A DNA stretch of 64,000 nucleotides from Candidula unifasciata (GCA_905116865.2 CAJHNH020008557.1:248001-312000), one strand, 5' to 3'. Shown: positions 1-13,044, counted from the first letter of the stretch. Numbers and translations are program-made. The notes: generated by a model not told the origin, from the sequence alone.

Positions 1-139
1 GAGAAACGTCTAAGAGCACATAAATAAAGGAATGTTCATTTACTAGGGACACATTTACTCAGGTTTGAAATTACATGAATGGATGATCACTGAGTCGGAG
101 GTGTGGTTGTGTGTGTGTCTGTGAGAGAGGAAGAAGAAA

Positions 140-140
<1 letters not shown>

Positions 141-194
<54 letters not shown>
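141..194. repeat. (GA)n microsatellite
   Basis: About 54 bases of GA dinucleotide with no coding signal around it. Confidence 0.95.
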
Positions 195-197
<3 letters not shown>

Positions 198-494
198 AAC
201 AGCTGAACACTGCATTTGTGTATTTTTTGCTACAGCTATGTCACGCCTTAAAGCACTTTTACTGCCATACTGTCTTTTGTTTTTCTGTGCAACCTGTATA
301 TGCATTTCTCTCATGATTATCATTTATTTTGTGAAACCAGATACGTTTATGTAAATATTCATGAACAATTTTATGTAAATGTATTATGGAAAGGTTTTAT
401 GAAAAATGTGTGTGTGAATTATATTTGTAATTGTTGCAGTGTTCAGAATGAATACCTGCAGTATAACCAGTGAAGAGTTGGGATCTTCTTTGAT

Positions 495-644
495 GGCACA
501 GATGATGTAGACCGTGGGTGTTGTGATGGGGCACCCCCAGTGTGGGCACAGATGATGTAGACTGTGGGTGTTGTGATGGGGCACCCTCAGTGTGGGCACA
601 GATGATGTAAACTGTGGGTGTTGTGATGGGGCACCCATGATTGC
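495..644. repeat. 50-bp tandem repeat, three copies
   Basis: Three near-identical 50-bp units containing GATGATGTAGACTGTGGGTG and GTGATGGGGCACCC start at 495, 545 and 595. The open frame across them is a by-product of the repeat. Confidence 0.9.
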
Positions 645-884
645 CTGGGCCCAGCTCAAGGGAGAAATACCCCAGTCAAGCAACTCATTCAAAAGTGGGC
701 TCCATTTTTTTAATGGCTAAACAGTTAGTTGCCTGTCCCTGTGCAAAATGTTGTCAGAGTAAGGAAGTTTAGATAGCTGACTGCCAGACTAGAAGAGAGC
801 AGTGACAACAGGTGTGACTGCACTCAAGCGAGTATCAACAGACGAATGGGGGGGGATCACTGAAGCGAATTCACTGAATCAACA

Positions 885-907
885 GGGGGGGGGGGGGGGG
901 GGGGGGG

Positions 908-966
<59 letters not shown>
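885..966. repeat. Poly-G run of 82 bases
   Basis: Guanine throughout except one A at 910. It would read as polyglycine but is a homopolymer, either real or a sequencing artefact. It directly precedes a LINE fragment. Confidence 0.9.
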
Positions 967-967
<1 letters not shown>

Positions 968-1009
968 GAGAGGAACAACTATGCATGGGACACAACTGAA
1001 CTTTTAAAC

Positions 1010-1450
1010 CCAGCAACTTAACAGTTGTGAGTCTTGGACTCTCACTCAGTCACTGAGGAAAAAGATTAGAGCTTTTGAATTGAAATGTTATAGAAAAATT
1101 CTTAGAATACAATGGATCAGGAAGAGGAAAACATCGACATTCTGAACAAGTTAAACGTCAAGGAGAACTGGCTCATAAACAGCATCCTGTTCTGAAAGTT
1201 GAAGTATTTTGGCCACATCAAGCGTCATGGTGGCTTCGAAAAGACAGTGATGGAAGGTGCAGTTTGTGGAAGGCGAGGCAGGGGTCAACCATCGCGAAGA
1301 TGGATACAAACATTGAAGATGCATTGGCATTGAAAGCACATGGGGCCAGAGAACTGGCTGGAGAAAGGGATACTTTCAGGCGTGCCGTGAAGAGAGTGAT
1401 GTTCTGTAAAGGACTTGCTAATTGATGATGAGCACAAGAAGAAGAAGAAT
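1010..1450 (+). mobile_element. LINE reverse transcriptase 3' fragment, degraded
   Basis: Shifting frames give ESWTLTQ, AFELKCYRKILRIQW, KYFGHIKRHGGFEKTVMEG and GRRGRGQPSRRW. This is the C-terminal part of the same RTE-like reverse transcriptase seen at 13593-14539. It ends in a GAT- and AAG-rich tail. Truncated at its 5' side and full of stops. Confidence 0.8.
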
Positions 1451-1481
1451 ACTAGACCTAGCTTAATTTGGTTTATGTGCA

Positions 1482-1503
1482 CCCCCCCCCCCCCCCCCCC
1501 CCC
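1482..1503. repeat. Poly-C run of 22 bases
   Basis: Homopolymer just after a LINE tail. Confidence 0.95.
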
Positions 1504-1509
1504 TCTCTC

Positions 1510-3320
1510 CTGAATTCCATCACATAGAGATTTTTGGTCAAAGTGGTACCTTTTTTTCTCTCAAGAAGACAATAGAAAGAAGGAAGAGGACCTAAGGATA
1601 GCAGGGAGCACAGAAGAGGATTTGTAGGTGCCAGAAATCTGTAAGTTAGAAAACAGATGTGTAATGTGCATGTCTTTATGGGACCTGTCACTCTATACAT
1701 GATGTCCGGACCTAACAGTTTATATTGTCCTGTCTGCCTCTTTGACCTGGTTCATCTTGTGTGGGATCAGGTCTGAATGCACAAACATCTCACGCATCAC
1801 CACAGTTCTACGTCCTAACTACCTTAGTGATTTTTTTGAGGTGATGTAAGCACAGTTACATAACAACTGAAATGTAAGCGGGTATGATGTTTCTCTTCTC
1901 TCTCTCTCTCTTATATCTTGTTTCTGAGATCTCCTCAAAAATCTGTTATATACCAGTCATAAAAACATTAAAAATATAACACATTATTCATATATTTGGT
2001 GTTTATTAATTTTGTTTTATTTTATTTATCTGTGATGTTTACGTGTTTTGTTTATCAGTTTATGTTTGTCATTCATTTCAGTTATTATTTGTCTGAAATA
2101 TTATTCATTGATTGATTATGTTAATCAGTATCTAAATTATGTGTCATATTTATCTGTGCATTTTGGGATAAATAATCTCTCTATACATTGTAGATGTCTT
2201 ACATGTTTTCCCAGTGGTCAAGGCACTTGAGATATTTTTGGTAAATGTTTCTCCATTAATCGTGCATGGGACAGGATCTTGGGGCATTACAGACATGCCT
2301 CAGCCATAATATGGACAGTCCAAACACTGGCCCAATCAAATGTGACACATTACAGACATTGCCCCGTCATAATATGACATAACACAACAGACATACACTG
2401 TCCCAACTGTTCTGTGACATTTCAAACAAACTAACACACTGGAAACAGGAATAAACTAAGCAAAGACCACACTGAGACAGCATCATATATTGTATTTGAG
2501 TGACCAAGTATTGAATATCATCACATCTGCTAATTCATAAGAGAAGTAATCATTGCGTGTTCATACAACTCAATTATTCTGCAAAACATCCCCTGTAAAT
2601 AAGTACTAAAAGATATGCACATAAAAGAACATCTAAGCTTGATGGTCTCACTTCTTAGATTAAAAAAAAAAAAAAAAACCATCCATATATTTTGAAAATA
2701 AAGATCTCTCTTCTGTGTAGTGGGAGATGCTTCAAAGATCTAAGATGGTGAAAAACAGTAGAAGTGAGCCGGAAAACCGCAAGGACCTAGATCTGTCTAG
2801 GCTAAATCTTCAAGGCACATGGTGGTGGTGATTTGTGTATATGAGAACATGACAAGTTGATTCTGGGCAAAAATAAAAATCAAGCACAGGAATGTATTTT
2901 TTTTTTCCTTCTGTGGGAATATCTTTAAAAAAAAAAAAAAACTGCACTTGTGAACTAAACAATGCAGCCTAAGAATACCAAGCAAAGTGACCATATGGTC
3001 ACATGTACTGAGATGTCACAGACACAACATCCACACATCCACCTCCACATGTTCTGTGTTTCATTCAGTAAGTTTTTGACATGAGATAGAGGGCAACATG
3101 AAGCAGTAATAATAAGCACACTGTATTAAACAGATTCCTCTGTGTACGTGTGCTTGGTGTTTGTTTCATAACTGTCTTCACATTTCTAAAGGATCACCTA
3201 GACTGCACCTCTTACACTGCTTTCCATAAACAGTGCTCATCCTCCTTCCATGGATCACACATTCAGACAAGTGCCATAGTAAGTACACTAACAGTGAAAT
3301 AACTTGTTCATGCTTTAGAT
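1510..3320. other. AT-rich stretch with no supported gene
   Basis: Short poly-A and poly-T runs and weak repeats around 2280-2430 ('cattacagacat' recurs). No coding or RNA signal seen. Confidence 0.6.
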
Positions 3321-3324
3321 GCAC

Positions 3325-3570
3325 TGGCAATACAGCTCTAGACCTACAGATCAACGGACACTGCATGGGTGATGTGGTCAGCATCACTACAGCCGCCTTT
3401 ACTTCCAAACAAATTACCAGGTACCAATTTGAGGCTAGGTCGACCTGGAAGGCAAGATCATTTTTGGAGAACAAGAAAATCTACCTGGATGCAGATTTGA
3501 ACCCAAGATTGTACAGGTCAGCAGACCGGTGTCTAGCCAATTTGCTCCTTTAAATGCCGTGGTGGCTTCC
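3325..3570 (-). repeat. tRNA-type SINE, family A
   Basis: On the minus strand it runs from a head with a B-box-like GGTTCAAATC to a core with CCAGGTCGACC and a tail naming GGTCTAGAGC. At least ten similar copies lie in this window, for example 3845, 7575, 33835, 35205, 35585 and 56138. Confidence 0.75.
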
Positions 3571-3844
3571 TTATATAGCCTACTTTTTTTTTTTTTCAAG
3601 TACCGAAGGATTGTTCGTGTGATCAGTCAGCATCCGAGAATGATAAATGTCCAGCCCCCACCAATATAGGATCAAAATGCACTATCTTTGTAGTACTCTG
3701 TTTAAAAAAAAAAAAACCAACGCTGGATTTAACCTTGGGCACCTTAGGCCTTTGTGGTGGCCACTGTCCCCTGTAGTAGGATTGCTGTCCGAAGGATTGA
3801 GAGCTCAAGGATGAGGCTCAGACATGAGCAAATACCAGACACTG

Positions 3845-4070
3845 TTTAACCGTGCTGGGTATACAGGGCTAGGTCTATATTTATAGACCAATTGGCACAG
3901 GGTGGGTGATGTAGTCAGCATCCTGCCAGCCACCTTTACTTCCCAGGACTGTTTCACCTACTCAAGGCTGAGTCGACCTGAGAACCAAGATCATTTTTGA
4001 GCTCCGTCAGGACCCAAACCTACAACCTTCTAGCTAGTGCCTAGCCACTACACCCGGGTGGCTCAGTTAT
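3845..4070 (-). repeat. tRNA-type SINE, family A
   Basis: Second copy, 270 bp from the first and in the same orientation. It keeps the core (CTCAGGTCGACTCAGCC on the minus strand) and the tail with TATAGACCTAGCCC. Confidence 0.75.
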
Positions 4071-4094
4071 ATAATAACAGCTCCTATATGGTTA

Positions 4095-4375
4095 GAAAGT
4101 TAGCTGCGGTTCAGTGTGGGGCTGCGGTCCAGTGTGAGGCTGCGGTCCAGTGTGGGGGCTGCAGTCCAGTGTGGGGCTGTGGTCCAGTGTGGGGCTGTGG
4201 TCCAGTGTGGGGGCTGCGTCCAGTGTGGGGGCTGCAGTCCAGTGTGGGGCTGTGGTCCAGTGTGAGGGCTGTGGTCCAGTGTGGGGCTGCGGTCCAGTGT
4301 GGGGGCTGCGGTCCAGTGTGGGGGCTGCGGTCCACTGTGGGGCTGTGGTCCAGTGTTGGGGCTGCGGTCCAGTTC
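4095..4375. repeat. 18-19-bp minisatellite
   Basis: About 15 units of GGTCCAGTGTGGGGCTGC with one-base length changes. Open frames on both strands here are repeat artefacts. Confidence 0.92.
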
Positions 4376-4629
4376 AGGGTTTACATTTGTTTACAGGGAA
4401 CAGCCGTGGAGTGAGTGTTATGGGGTTTTTGCTGGTGTGACCCGTTTGTGGTGAATCTGGAACTCTGATTAACTGGTACTTGTTAACCTGGCGAGAGCAC
4501 AAGCAAGAAGAGAGAGAGACTGTGTGTATTCTCTCTCTCATTTTTATCTCTCAAAAGAGCAAATCTCTCTAATGTAACAACAAGAGAAATAAACAATGGG
4601 ATTCTGGGGGTATAGTGTGGAAAGGTTTG

Positions 4630-5462
4630 AAAATGAGAAATGTTGGAATGACCACCAGCAATGTAAACTTGGAGAAAATGAAATGTTGGAATGACCACCA
4701 GCAATGTAAACTTGGAGAAAATGAAATGTTGAAATGACCACCAGCAATGTAAACTTGGAGAAAATGAAATGTTGGAATGACCACCAGCAATGTAAACTTG
4801 GAGAAAATGAAATGTTGGAATGACCACCAGCAATGTAAACTTGGAGAAAATGAAATGTTGGAATGACCACCAGCAATGTAAACTTGGAGAAAATGAGAAA
4901 TGTTGGAATGACCACCAGCAATGTAAACTTGGAGAAAATGAAATGTTGGAATGACCACCAGCAATGTAAACTTGGAGAAAATGAAATGTTGGAATGACCA
5001 CCAGCAATGTAAACTTGGAGAAAATGAAATGTTGGAATGACCACCAGCAATGTAAACTTGGAGAAAATGAAATGTTGGAATGACCACCAGCAATGTAAAC
5101 TTGGAGAAAATGAGAAATGTTGGAATGACCACCAGCAATGTAAACTTGGAGAAAATGAAATGTTGGAATGACCACCAGCAATGTAAACTTGGAGAAAATG
5201 AAATGTTGGAATGACCACCAGCAATGTAAACTTGGAGAAAATGAAATGTTGGAATGACCACCAGCAATGTAAACTTGGAGAAAATGAAATGTTGGAATGA
5301 CCACCAGCAATGTAAACTTGGAGAAAATGAGAAATGTTGGAATGACCACCAGCAATGTAAATTTGGAGAAAATGAGAAATGTTGGAATGACCACCAGCAA
5401 TGTAAACTTGGAGAAAATGAAATGTTGGAATGACCACCAGCAATGTAAACTTGGAGAAAATG
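4630..5462. repeat. 43-bp minisatellite, about 19 copies
   Basis: Unit contains GTTGGAATGACCACCAGCAA and GTAAACTTGGAG; 43 bp, with 45-bp variants (GAGAAATG in place of GAAATG). As 43 is not a multiple of three, all three minus frames stay open and yield 300-residue pseudo-ORFs of one cycling peptide. Not a gene. Confidence 0.95.
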
Positions 5463-5704
5463 ACTACACAAGATGGAAGAAATGGATGACAGCTGACAGG
5501 ACGACAGAGCAACGTGTCTGACAAGTCTCTACAACTTGCACTAGATGTGTGATAGCTGCACATCTGTGGAGGCATATTCTGTGTGTCAGTACAATATTCA
5601 AATACAAGAAACACACAGTAAGGCACAACGACATATAACATGGCCCTTGACCTGCTAGGATCATAGAGGTGTATCAAGGAAGTACTAGCACACACAAAAT
5701 CTGT

Positions 5705-6440
5705 CACCTTTCTCTGTCTTCCACTTTCTTCTTGATGAGAGTCCAGGTTCTTCTTTGCCCCTCTCTTCTTCGACTACCCCCTACTGTTTCTTGAAGTATA
5801 GTCTTTGTAACTGAATCATATCCCACCATATGCCTGAAACAAGACATTCCCACTACTGCAAAAAGGCCTTCTGATTTCTTGTTTACTTTTATATCTGACA
5901 TATTTGTTTGTTTGATGTCATGTTCTAAATAACTCATTTGTAAAATTCGTCATCAACATGTATGTTTGAAAGGCTGATCCTCCTTTTTTCAGTATCTATC
6001 ATGTTTTTATCCAAGCTGAAATTCCTCATTATTTGTCAGAGCCTGACATGCCACACTTGGTCAGATGCCTTTGTGAAGTCAATGAAGTTGTTGTAGAGGT
6101 CACATTGATGTGTTTTCCTATTATTGTTCTGATGTTAAAGATTTGTTCTGTGGTGCTTCTATTTTTCTGGGAACCTGCCTGTTCTTCAGCTGGTATTGTA
6201 TCTTCAGTTTTTGCTTTTATTGTCTTGAGCGTCTGTAGCATTATTTTGCTAGTTTTATTAGTTCTATTTTCAATAGCTCCCTAATTATATAACAGCTTTT
6301 CTGATTTCCTTTCTTAGACAATGGTATCACCAATGATATTGTCCATTCAGTTGGCCACTTCTCCGTGATCCAAATTCTAGGACACACCTGTGTCATCACC
6401 AACTTCTCTATTTTCCCCATACAATGTTACCTGGGGCTGT
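5705..6440 (-). mobile_element. LINE reverse transcriptase fragment, internally deleted
   Basis: Minus-strand frames show ITEKWPTEWTISLVIPLSKK and AGSQKNRSTTEQIFNIRTII, the early reverse transcriptase motifs. After a gap they show SRRREGQRRTWTLI, the C-terminal basic motif. Several frame breaks and no full palm domain. Confidence 0.75.
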
Positions 6441-7570
6441 AGTGTCAGTTCTGCTTCCTGATTGTATAAGCCAATATTGCACCCATCTCTCCGATACCGC
6501 TGCTTTCTCATGTAGGATTTGTCTGTTCTTGTAAGTCAGTAAGTAAATTTTTCCCCACCAGGACATCAAACAGAGTGATGAACATGCGGTGACACAAAGT
6601 GCCAACATGCCGATTAGCATCACCCGTGGAGAGATCCCAGAAACCGCATTTAACTGTTAGGCAATATTTATGACCGGGCTCTATTGCGTCCCTTGGCAAC
6701 AGCTAGGGTGGGGCTTCAAAATAACAAAAAATTGCATCCCTCAAGGGGGAATGACGGAGAGTAGTATTGTCTGTTCTTATCCTCTATGGTGGGTATCTTG
6801 TATTTGTGTGGTTTGGTTAGTGGTTGAGCACTATGACATGAGCATTTGAGTCTGAGAACATTCTATCTCTTGAATGTAGATGCAGTGAAAGGTCATGGAA
6901 TATTGTATGCCATGAATCTAGTATGCAGTGAAAGACCACAGTATTAAAATCAGAAATATGCAAATAAATACAACCTGTGGTTGCCAACAAAATATATACA
7001 TTACAAACAAACATCATACAACTGCAAGGGACACTACCCCCCTGGAGCCAACATTTTATATGACAGGAAAAAATAACTTTGTTCTTGATTTAAAAGACAG
7101 CTGCTGTTTTCAGCGGAAGCTGACAACAACTGAAAGGGTAACATGACCTGGTTCTACAAATCTAAGCAGGGTTTATCTCAGTCATGTCTGCCGTCTTAAA
7201 TAAAGCTAGTTGTGTAAATGGCTACCACCTACGCAAAGGAAGGAAGCAGACACACACACATACACAAAACCTGCAGCAATAACAATGTCCTGAGCAATGT
7301 ACTCAACTCTCAGAGACTGCCTCCAGTGTGCAGACCTACAGGGAACTCTAAAACACTGCATGAAGTCTGTACAACCATCAGCACACAACAGAAACAGACT
7401 GTAGACAGGCCTGCTATAGTACAAGTATGTGACCACACATCACAGCTGACTCATAAAAGGCTCATCTGGTACAATCAAAGGCTCTTCATCTGAAATAAGT
7501 CAACAAAACACAAGCATTACTGCTGTGTCAATGTACAACTGATGTCTTTGAACTCTTGTCATGCCTTTGA
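6441..7570. other. No supported gene
   Basis: Only short open frames without family resemblance, and no tandem structure beyond a CACACA tract near 7250. Confidence 0.5.
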
Positions 7571-7574
7571 CTCA

Positions 7575-7800
7575 CTGGGCGTAAGACTTCTAGATATATA
7601 TTTCTACAAACATATCAGCACTTGGTGGGGAAAGTGCTCAGCATCAAGACGGCCACCTTTACATCCCAGAACACTACCTGGTACCCATTTCAGGCTGGGT
7701 CGACCTGGATGCCAATCTTTGATGTGGATTTGAGCTCTTCACTTTCAGGCTGGCAGGCGAGTATCTAGCGGCTATTCTACTGCAGCTCCTATACTTCCTA
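7575..7800 (-). repeat. tRNA-type SINE, family A
   Basis: Minus-strand core ATGGGTACC and CAGGTCGACCCAGCC are well kept. It lies directly beside a family C copy. Confidence 0.75.
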
Positions 7801-7834
7801 ATACCTATGGACAACACCATACTGGCCATCTTTG

Positions 7835-8035
7835 CTTCCCAGAACATTCCATGGTACCTTCTTGTTTGCATTTAATGAGTGTAAACTCTGGCATAAAGTT
7901 CTGGTTGTCCACTTCTGGATTTTAGTCTTGTTCCAGATCTTGAGTTCTGTGTGCACATTCATCTGACAGATCTGGCTTATTTGTTGGCTGCTTGTCTCTC
8001 GAGCAGACACATTCTGACTAGGAAGGCAACCCTTA
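7835..8035 (-). repeat. Dispersed repeat, family C (GAA-tailed)
   Basis: Shares with 32935, 45795, 61330 and 63090 a roughly 190-bp body containing AGTGGACAACCAGAACTT and CTGGAACAAGAC. This copy lacks a clean AAG tail. No B box seen, so it may be a SINE tail or a short LINE 3' end. Confidence 0.75.
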
Positions 8036-8279
8036 ATTAGTCACCAGTTATGACATTCCTGTTGGAAAGGGGGGGGGGGAAGCCCTGTGTTTGACCCTCC
8101 CCCCCCCCACCCCACCCCACACACACACAGTATGGCCCAGAACCCACAATGGGAAATTTCCTGGTACCTGGAGGCCCAGAACGCAAAAAGAAACCATGGC
8201 AATCTCAATGCTAATATCTGATTTTTTTACTTCTTTTTTTGTTTGCTACAAATAGATTATCCATTTCTGCAATGTAAAA

Positions 8280-8580
8280 AAAAAAAAAAAGTAAAGTCGA
8301 TGTGGACCAGCGTCACTGCACACGGTTATAAACCATAAGTGCTCTGCCACCAGTATGGACAGCTGATAAGAAACCGTACGTCTGTGTCGCCGTCCGCACG
8401 TAACTCCGTAGCTATAGCGATGTTCCTCCATTCACCCCAGAGTGTTACTGGTACCCATTTCCTAGAAACTGGATAAACCCCCACAAACCGCCCGGTTTCG
8501 AACACCGGCCATGGGCTGCAGCGAGTCGCAGCTGGATTTGAAAGCGAGTCTCCTATCGACTGTGCTAACAGGGAGTGTTG
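8280..8580 (-). repeat. tRNA-type SINE, family D
   Basis: On the minus strand the head reads CAAATCCAGCTGCGACTCGC, then CGGTGTTCGAAACCGG (B box), then AAATGGGTACCAG, then CGGCGACACAGACG. A second, oppositely oriented copy lies at 63435-63690. Confidence 0.75.
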
Positions 8581-9065
8581 TCTCTAGTATGAACTTCACT
8601 GCCTTTTGTAATTCACTTAGTGACCCGTAAAGTTTGACTTGCACCGATGTTTCTCTTGGCCAAAAGTTTTGCCTTGATATGTTGTATTTGGGACAGTCTT
8701 GGAGGACATGATCTTGCAATATAAACAGTGGTTAGTAGTCTTTAAAATCAGCACGGGAGAACAGGCCCATCATGGCAGGTGGTTAGCTACCTGGAGCATA
8801 CGCCCAACACTCATTTTGAAATAACTGATAAACAATGATGGACAGAGAAACTTATTGATCAAACATAAAACATCAACATTAATTAAAAAGAAGCATTCAA
8901 GTTTTACAACTCCAGCAAAACTGTAAAAAATAAATCATAATGCAATGCAAACAAGAAGTGACTACATACAGCAGCACATGTGCATCAATGACAGCAAATA
9001 TTAGAGAGGCCTTCTGGCTGTTGCTTTCTAAAATATCAATCAAAACAGGCACCAAAAACTCAGAG

Positions 9066-11745
9066 AGGACAAACAGGCTACTAGAGGGAAGGACATGGTA
9101 GGTCAGGACAGACAGGTTGGTAGAGTGAAGGACATGGTAGGTGAGGACAGACAGGTTGGTAGAGGGAAGGACATGGTAGGTGAGGACAGGTTGGTAGAGG
9201 GAAAGACATGGTAGGTGAAGACAGACAGGTTGGTAGAGGGAAAGACATGGTAGGCGAGGACAGACAGGTTGGTAAAGGGAAAGACATGGTAGGTGAGGAC
9301 AGACAGATTGGCAGAGGGTAGACATGGTAGGTTAGGACAGACAGATTGGTAGAGGGACAGACATGGTAGGTTAGGACAGACAGATTGGTAGAGGGAAAGA
9401 CATGGTAGGTGAGGACAGACAGATTGGTAGAGGGAAAGACATGGTAGGTTAGGACAGACAGATTGGCAGAGGGACAGACATGGTAGGTTTAGACAGATTG
9501 GTAGAGGGAAAGACATGTTGAGTGAGGACAGACAGATTGGTAGAGGGAAAGACATGGTAGGTTAGGACAGACAGATTGGCAAAGGGACAGACATGGTAGG
9601 TGAGGACAGACAGACTGGTAGAGGGAAAGACATGTTGAGTGAGGACAGACAGATTGGTAGAGGGAAAGACATGGTAGGTTAGGACAGACAAATTGGCAGA
9701 GGGACAGACATGTTGAGTGAGGACAGATAGATTGGTTGAGGAAAAGACATGGTAGGTTAAGACAGACAGATTGGTAGAGGGACAGACATGGTAGGTGAGG
9801 ACAGACAGATTGGTAGAGGGAAAGACATGGTAGGTTAGGACAGACAGATTGGTAGAGGGAAAGACATGGTAGGTGTGGACAGACAGGTTGGTAGAGGGAA
9901 AGACATGGTAGGTTAGGACAGACAGATTGGCAGAGGGACAGACATGGTAGGTGAGGACAGACAGATTGGTAGAGGGACAGACATGGTAGGTTAGGACAGA
10001 CAGATTGGTAGAGGGAAAGACATGGTAGGTTAGGACAGACGGATTTGTAGAGGGACAGACATGTTGAGTGAGGACAGACAGATTGGTAGTGGGAAAGACA
10101 TGGTAGGTTAGGACAGACAGATTGGCAGAGGGACAGACATGGTATGTGAAGACAGACAGATTGGTAGAGGGAAAGACATGTTGAGTGAGGACAGACAGAT
10201 TGGCAGAGGGACAGACATGGTAAGTGAGGACAGACAGATTGGTAGAGGGAAAGACATCTGGAGTGAGGACAGACAGATTGTTAGATGGAAAGACATGGTA
10301 GATGAGGACAGACAGATTGCTAGAGGGACAGACATGTTGAGTGAGGACAGACAGATTGGTAGAGGGAAAGACACGGTAGGTTAGGACAGACAGATTGGCA
10401 GAGGGCCGGACATGGTAGGTGAGGACAGACAGATTGGTAGAGGGAAAGACATGTTGGGCGAGGACAGACAGATTGGCAGAGGGACAGACATGGTAGATGA
10501 GGACAGACAGATTGGCAGAGGGAAAGACCTGGTAGGTGAGGACAGACAGATTGATAGAGGGAAAGACCTGGTAGGTGAGGACAGACAGGTTGGTAGGGGA
10601 AAAGACATGGTAGGTGAGGACAGATTGGTAGAGGGAAAGACATGTTGGGTGAGGACAAAAAGATTGTTAGAGGGAAAGACATGGTAGGCGAGGACAGACA
10701 AATTGTTAGAGGGAAAGACTTGGTAGGCGAGGACAGACATATTGTTAGAGGGAAAGACATGGTAGGTGAGGACAGACAGATTGTTAGATGGAAAGACTTG
10801 GTAGGTGAGGACAGACAGATTGTTAGAGGGAAAGACATGGTAGGCGAGGACAGACAGATTGCTAGAGGGAAAGACATGTTAGGTGAGGACAGACAGATTG
10901 GTAGAGGGAAAGATATGGTAGGCGAGGACAGACAGATTGGTAGAGGGACAGACATGGTAGGCGAGGACAGACAGATTGGTAGAGGGACAGACATGGTAGG
11001 TGAGGACAGACAGATTGGTAGAGGGAAAGACATGTTAGGTGAGGACAGACAGATTGGTAGAGGGAAAGATATGGTAGGCGAGGACAGACAGATTAGGCGA
11101 GGACAGACAGATTGTAGAGGGAAAGACATGTTAGGCAAGGACAGACATATTGTTAGAGGGAAAGGCATGGTAGGCAAGGACAGACAGATTGTTAGAGGAA
11201 AAGACATGGTAGACGAGGAGAGACAGATTGGTAGAGGAAAAGACATGGTAGACGAGGACAGACAGATTGTTAGAGGGAAAGACATGGTAGGTGAGGACAG
11301 ACAGATTGTTAGAGGGACAGACATGGTAGGTGAGGACAGACAGATTGGTAGAGGGAAAGACATGTTAGGTGAGGACAGACAGATTGGTAGAGGGAAAGAT
11401 ATGGTAGGCGAGGACAGACAGATTGGTAAAGACATGGTAGGCGAGGACAGACAGATTGTTAGAGGGAAAGACATGTTAGGCAAGGACAGACATATTGTTA
11501 GAGGGAAAGGCATGGTAGGCAAGGACAGACAGATTGTTAGAGGAAAAGACATGGTAGACGAGGAGAGACAGATTGGTAGAGGAAAAGACATGGTAGACGA
11601 GGACAGACAGATTGTTAGATGGAAAGACATGGTAGGTGAGGACAGACAGATTGTTAGAGGGAAAGACATGGTAGGTGAGGACAGACAGATTGTTAGAGGG
11701 AAAGACATGGTAGGTGAGGACAGACAGATTGGTAGAGGAAAGTGG
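9066..11745. repeat. 39-bp minisatellite, about 68 copies
   Basis: Unit contains GGACAGACAGATTGGTAGAG and GGAAAGACATGGTAGGTGA; 39 bp, that is 13 codons. Long frames stay open on both strands (10642-11748 plus, a cycling EDRQIGRGKDMVG; 10320-11807 minus, a cycling FPLPICLSSPTMS). A block near 11118-11260 recurs near 11463-11610, a higher-order duplication of about 345 bp. The two-strand openness follows from the unit length, so I do not call it a protein. Confidence 0.95.
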
Positions 11746-12301
11746 TAGCTGTTGTGTTCTAAGTTCAGCCTATCTAGCTGCAAAGAAAGACAGAAATAGC
11801 CTAGCAAACAGAAGTTATCAGATTATTTAACTGCCATGCAAAATTAAATTAAAAAAAAAAAAAAAATTAAATGAAAACTCCAGACCAGCTTGTAAAAAAA
11901 AAAAAAAAAAAGTAAAAAAGTAAAGGTCGTTTTCCCAGCAGGAACAAAGTGGGAAATAGGGCTAGACATTTTTATAGAGCTATTGACACTAAATGAGTGA
12001 TGTGCAGAACAGCAAACAGGCCACCTTCCTCCTTCTATCCCCCCCACCCGGTCTTAACTTTCACGGGGTTTTTTTTTTTTAGGTCTCCATCCTACTTAAT
12101 TTTTCCTTCTCTTTTACTTATGTTAAGTTTCATCTTTGCTTGTCTTCATCTTTCTCCACTTTGTCTCTTTCACCTACCTCAAATTTTATCCTTTTTTTGT
12201 CGTCATCCTTCATTTTTCTCTTTCCTCCACCTTAATTTTCACCTATTCAACTTCCTCAGTACAAAAATCCCCCGAAATCAGTGCGTGCGAATAACACTAC
12301 C

Positions 12302-12795
12302 ATCCCCCAAAAATTGCTCATTAACGTGGTGAACCCAGAATCCCCCCAAATCCCCCAGATATTGCTCATTAATGTGGTGAACCCAGCATCCCCCCCAAAT
12401 CCCCCAAATATTGCTCATTAACGTGGTGAACCCAGCATCCCCCCCAAATATTGCTCATTAATGTGGTGAACCCAGAATCCCCCCCAAATCCCCCAGATAT
12501 TGCTCATTAACTTGTGAACCCAGCATCCCCCCCAAATATTGCTCATTAATGTGGTGAACCCAGAATCCCCCCTAAATCCCCCAGATATTGCTCATTAATG
12601 TGGTGAACCCAGCATCCCCCCCCCCCCAATCCCCCAGATATTGCTCATTAACGTGGTGAACCCAGCATCCCCCCCAAATATTGCTCATTAACGTGGTGAA
12701 CCCAGAATCCCCCCCAAATCCCCCAGATATTGCTCATTAACGTGGTGAACCCAGCATCCCCCCAAATGCCAGATATTGCTCATTAACATGGTGAA
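12302..12795. repeat. Tandem repeat of about 40 and 53 bp
   Basis: About ten units with ATTGCTCATTAACGTGGTGA, ACCCAGCATCCCCCC and AAATCCCCCAG. Short units lack the second C-rich segment. Confidence 0.92.
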
Positions 12796-13044
12796 CAAGG
12801 CAGTAAAGAAATGTGCTCATGTTTCCCACCAACTCACACCAGAGATGGATACAACAACTGCAGGTGCACACACACAACAAGCACACTGGTGCAGGAAGAC
12901 AATATTCTAGAACATCTTTACCAGTCAGTGTAGGACTATTCTTGCTGGTGTGCAACTGCTTGCATTAAAAGAAAAAGATGAAAAACACAGTCCAAGACAT
13001 GTCACATATGCTGATTTGTACAATATATGACATGTCACATCACT

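Noticed and set aside
802..999. Glycine-rich protein
   Set aside because: Translation of a poly-G run.
4483..5707. Three overlapping minus frames of 300-387 codons
   Set aside because: All are readings of the 43-bp minisatellite in its three frames; they share one cycling peptide.
10320..11807. Repeat proteins of 368 and 495 residues on opposite strands
   Set aside because: The 39-bp unit is a multiple of three, so openness on both strands is automatic; no start or end context of a gene.
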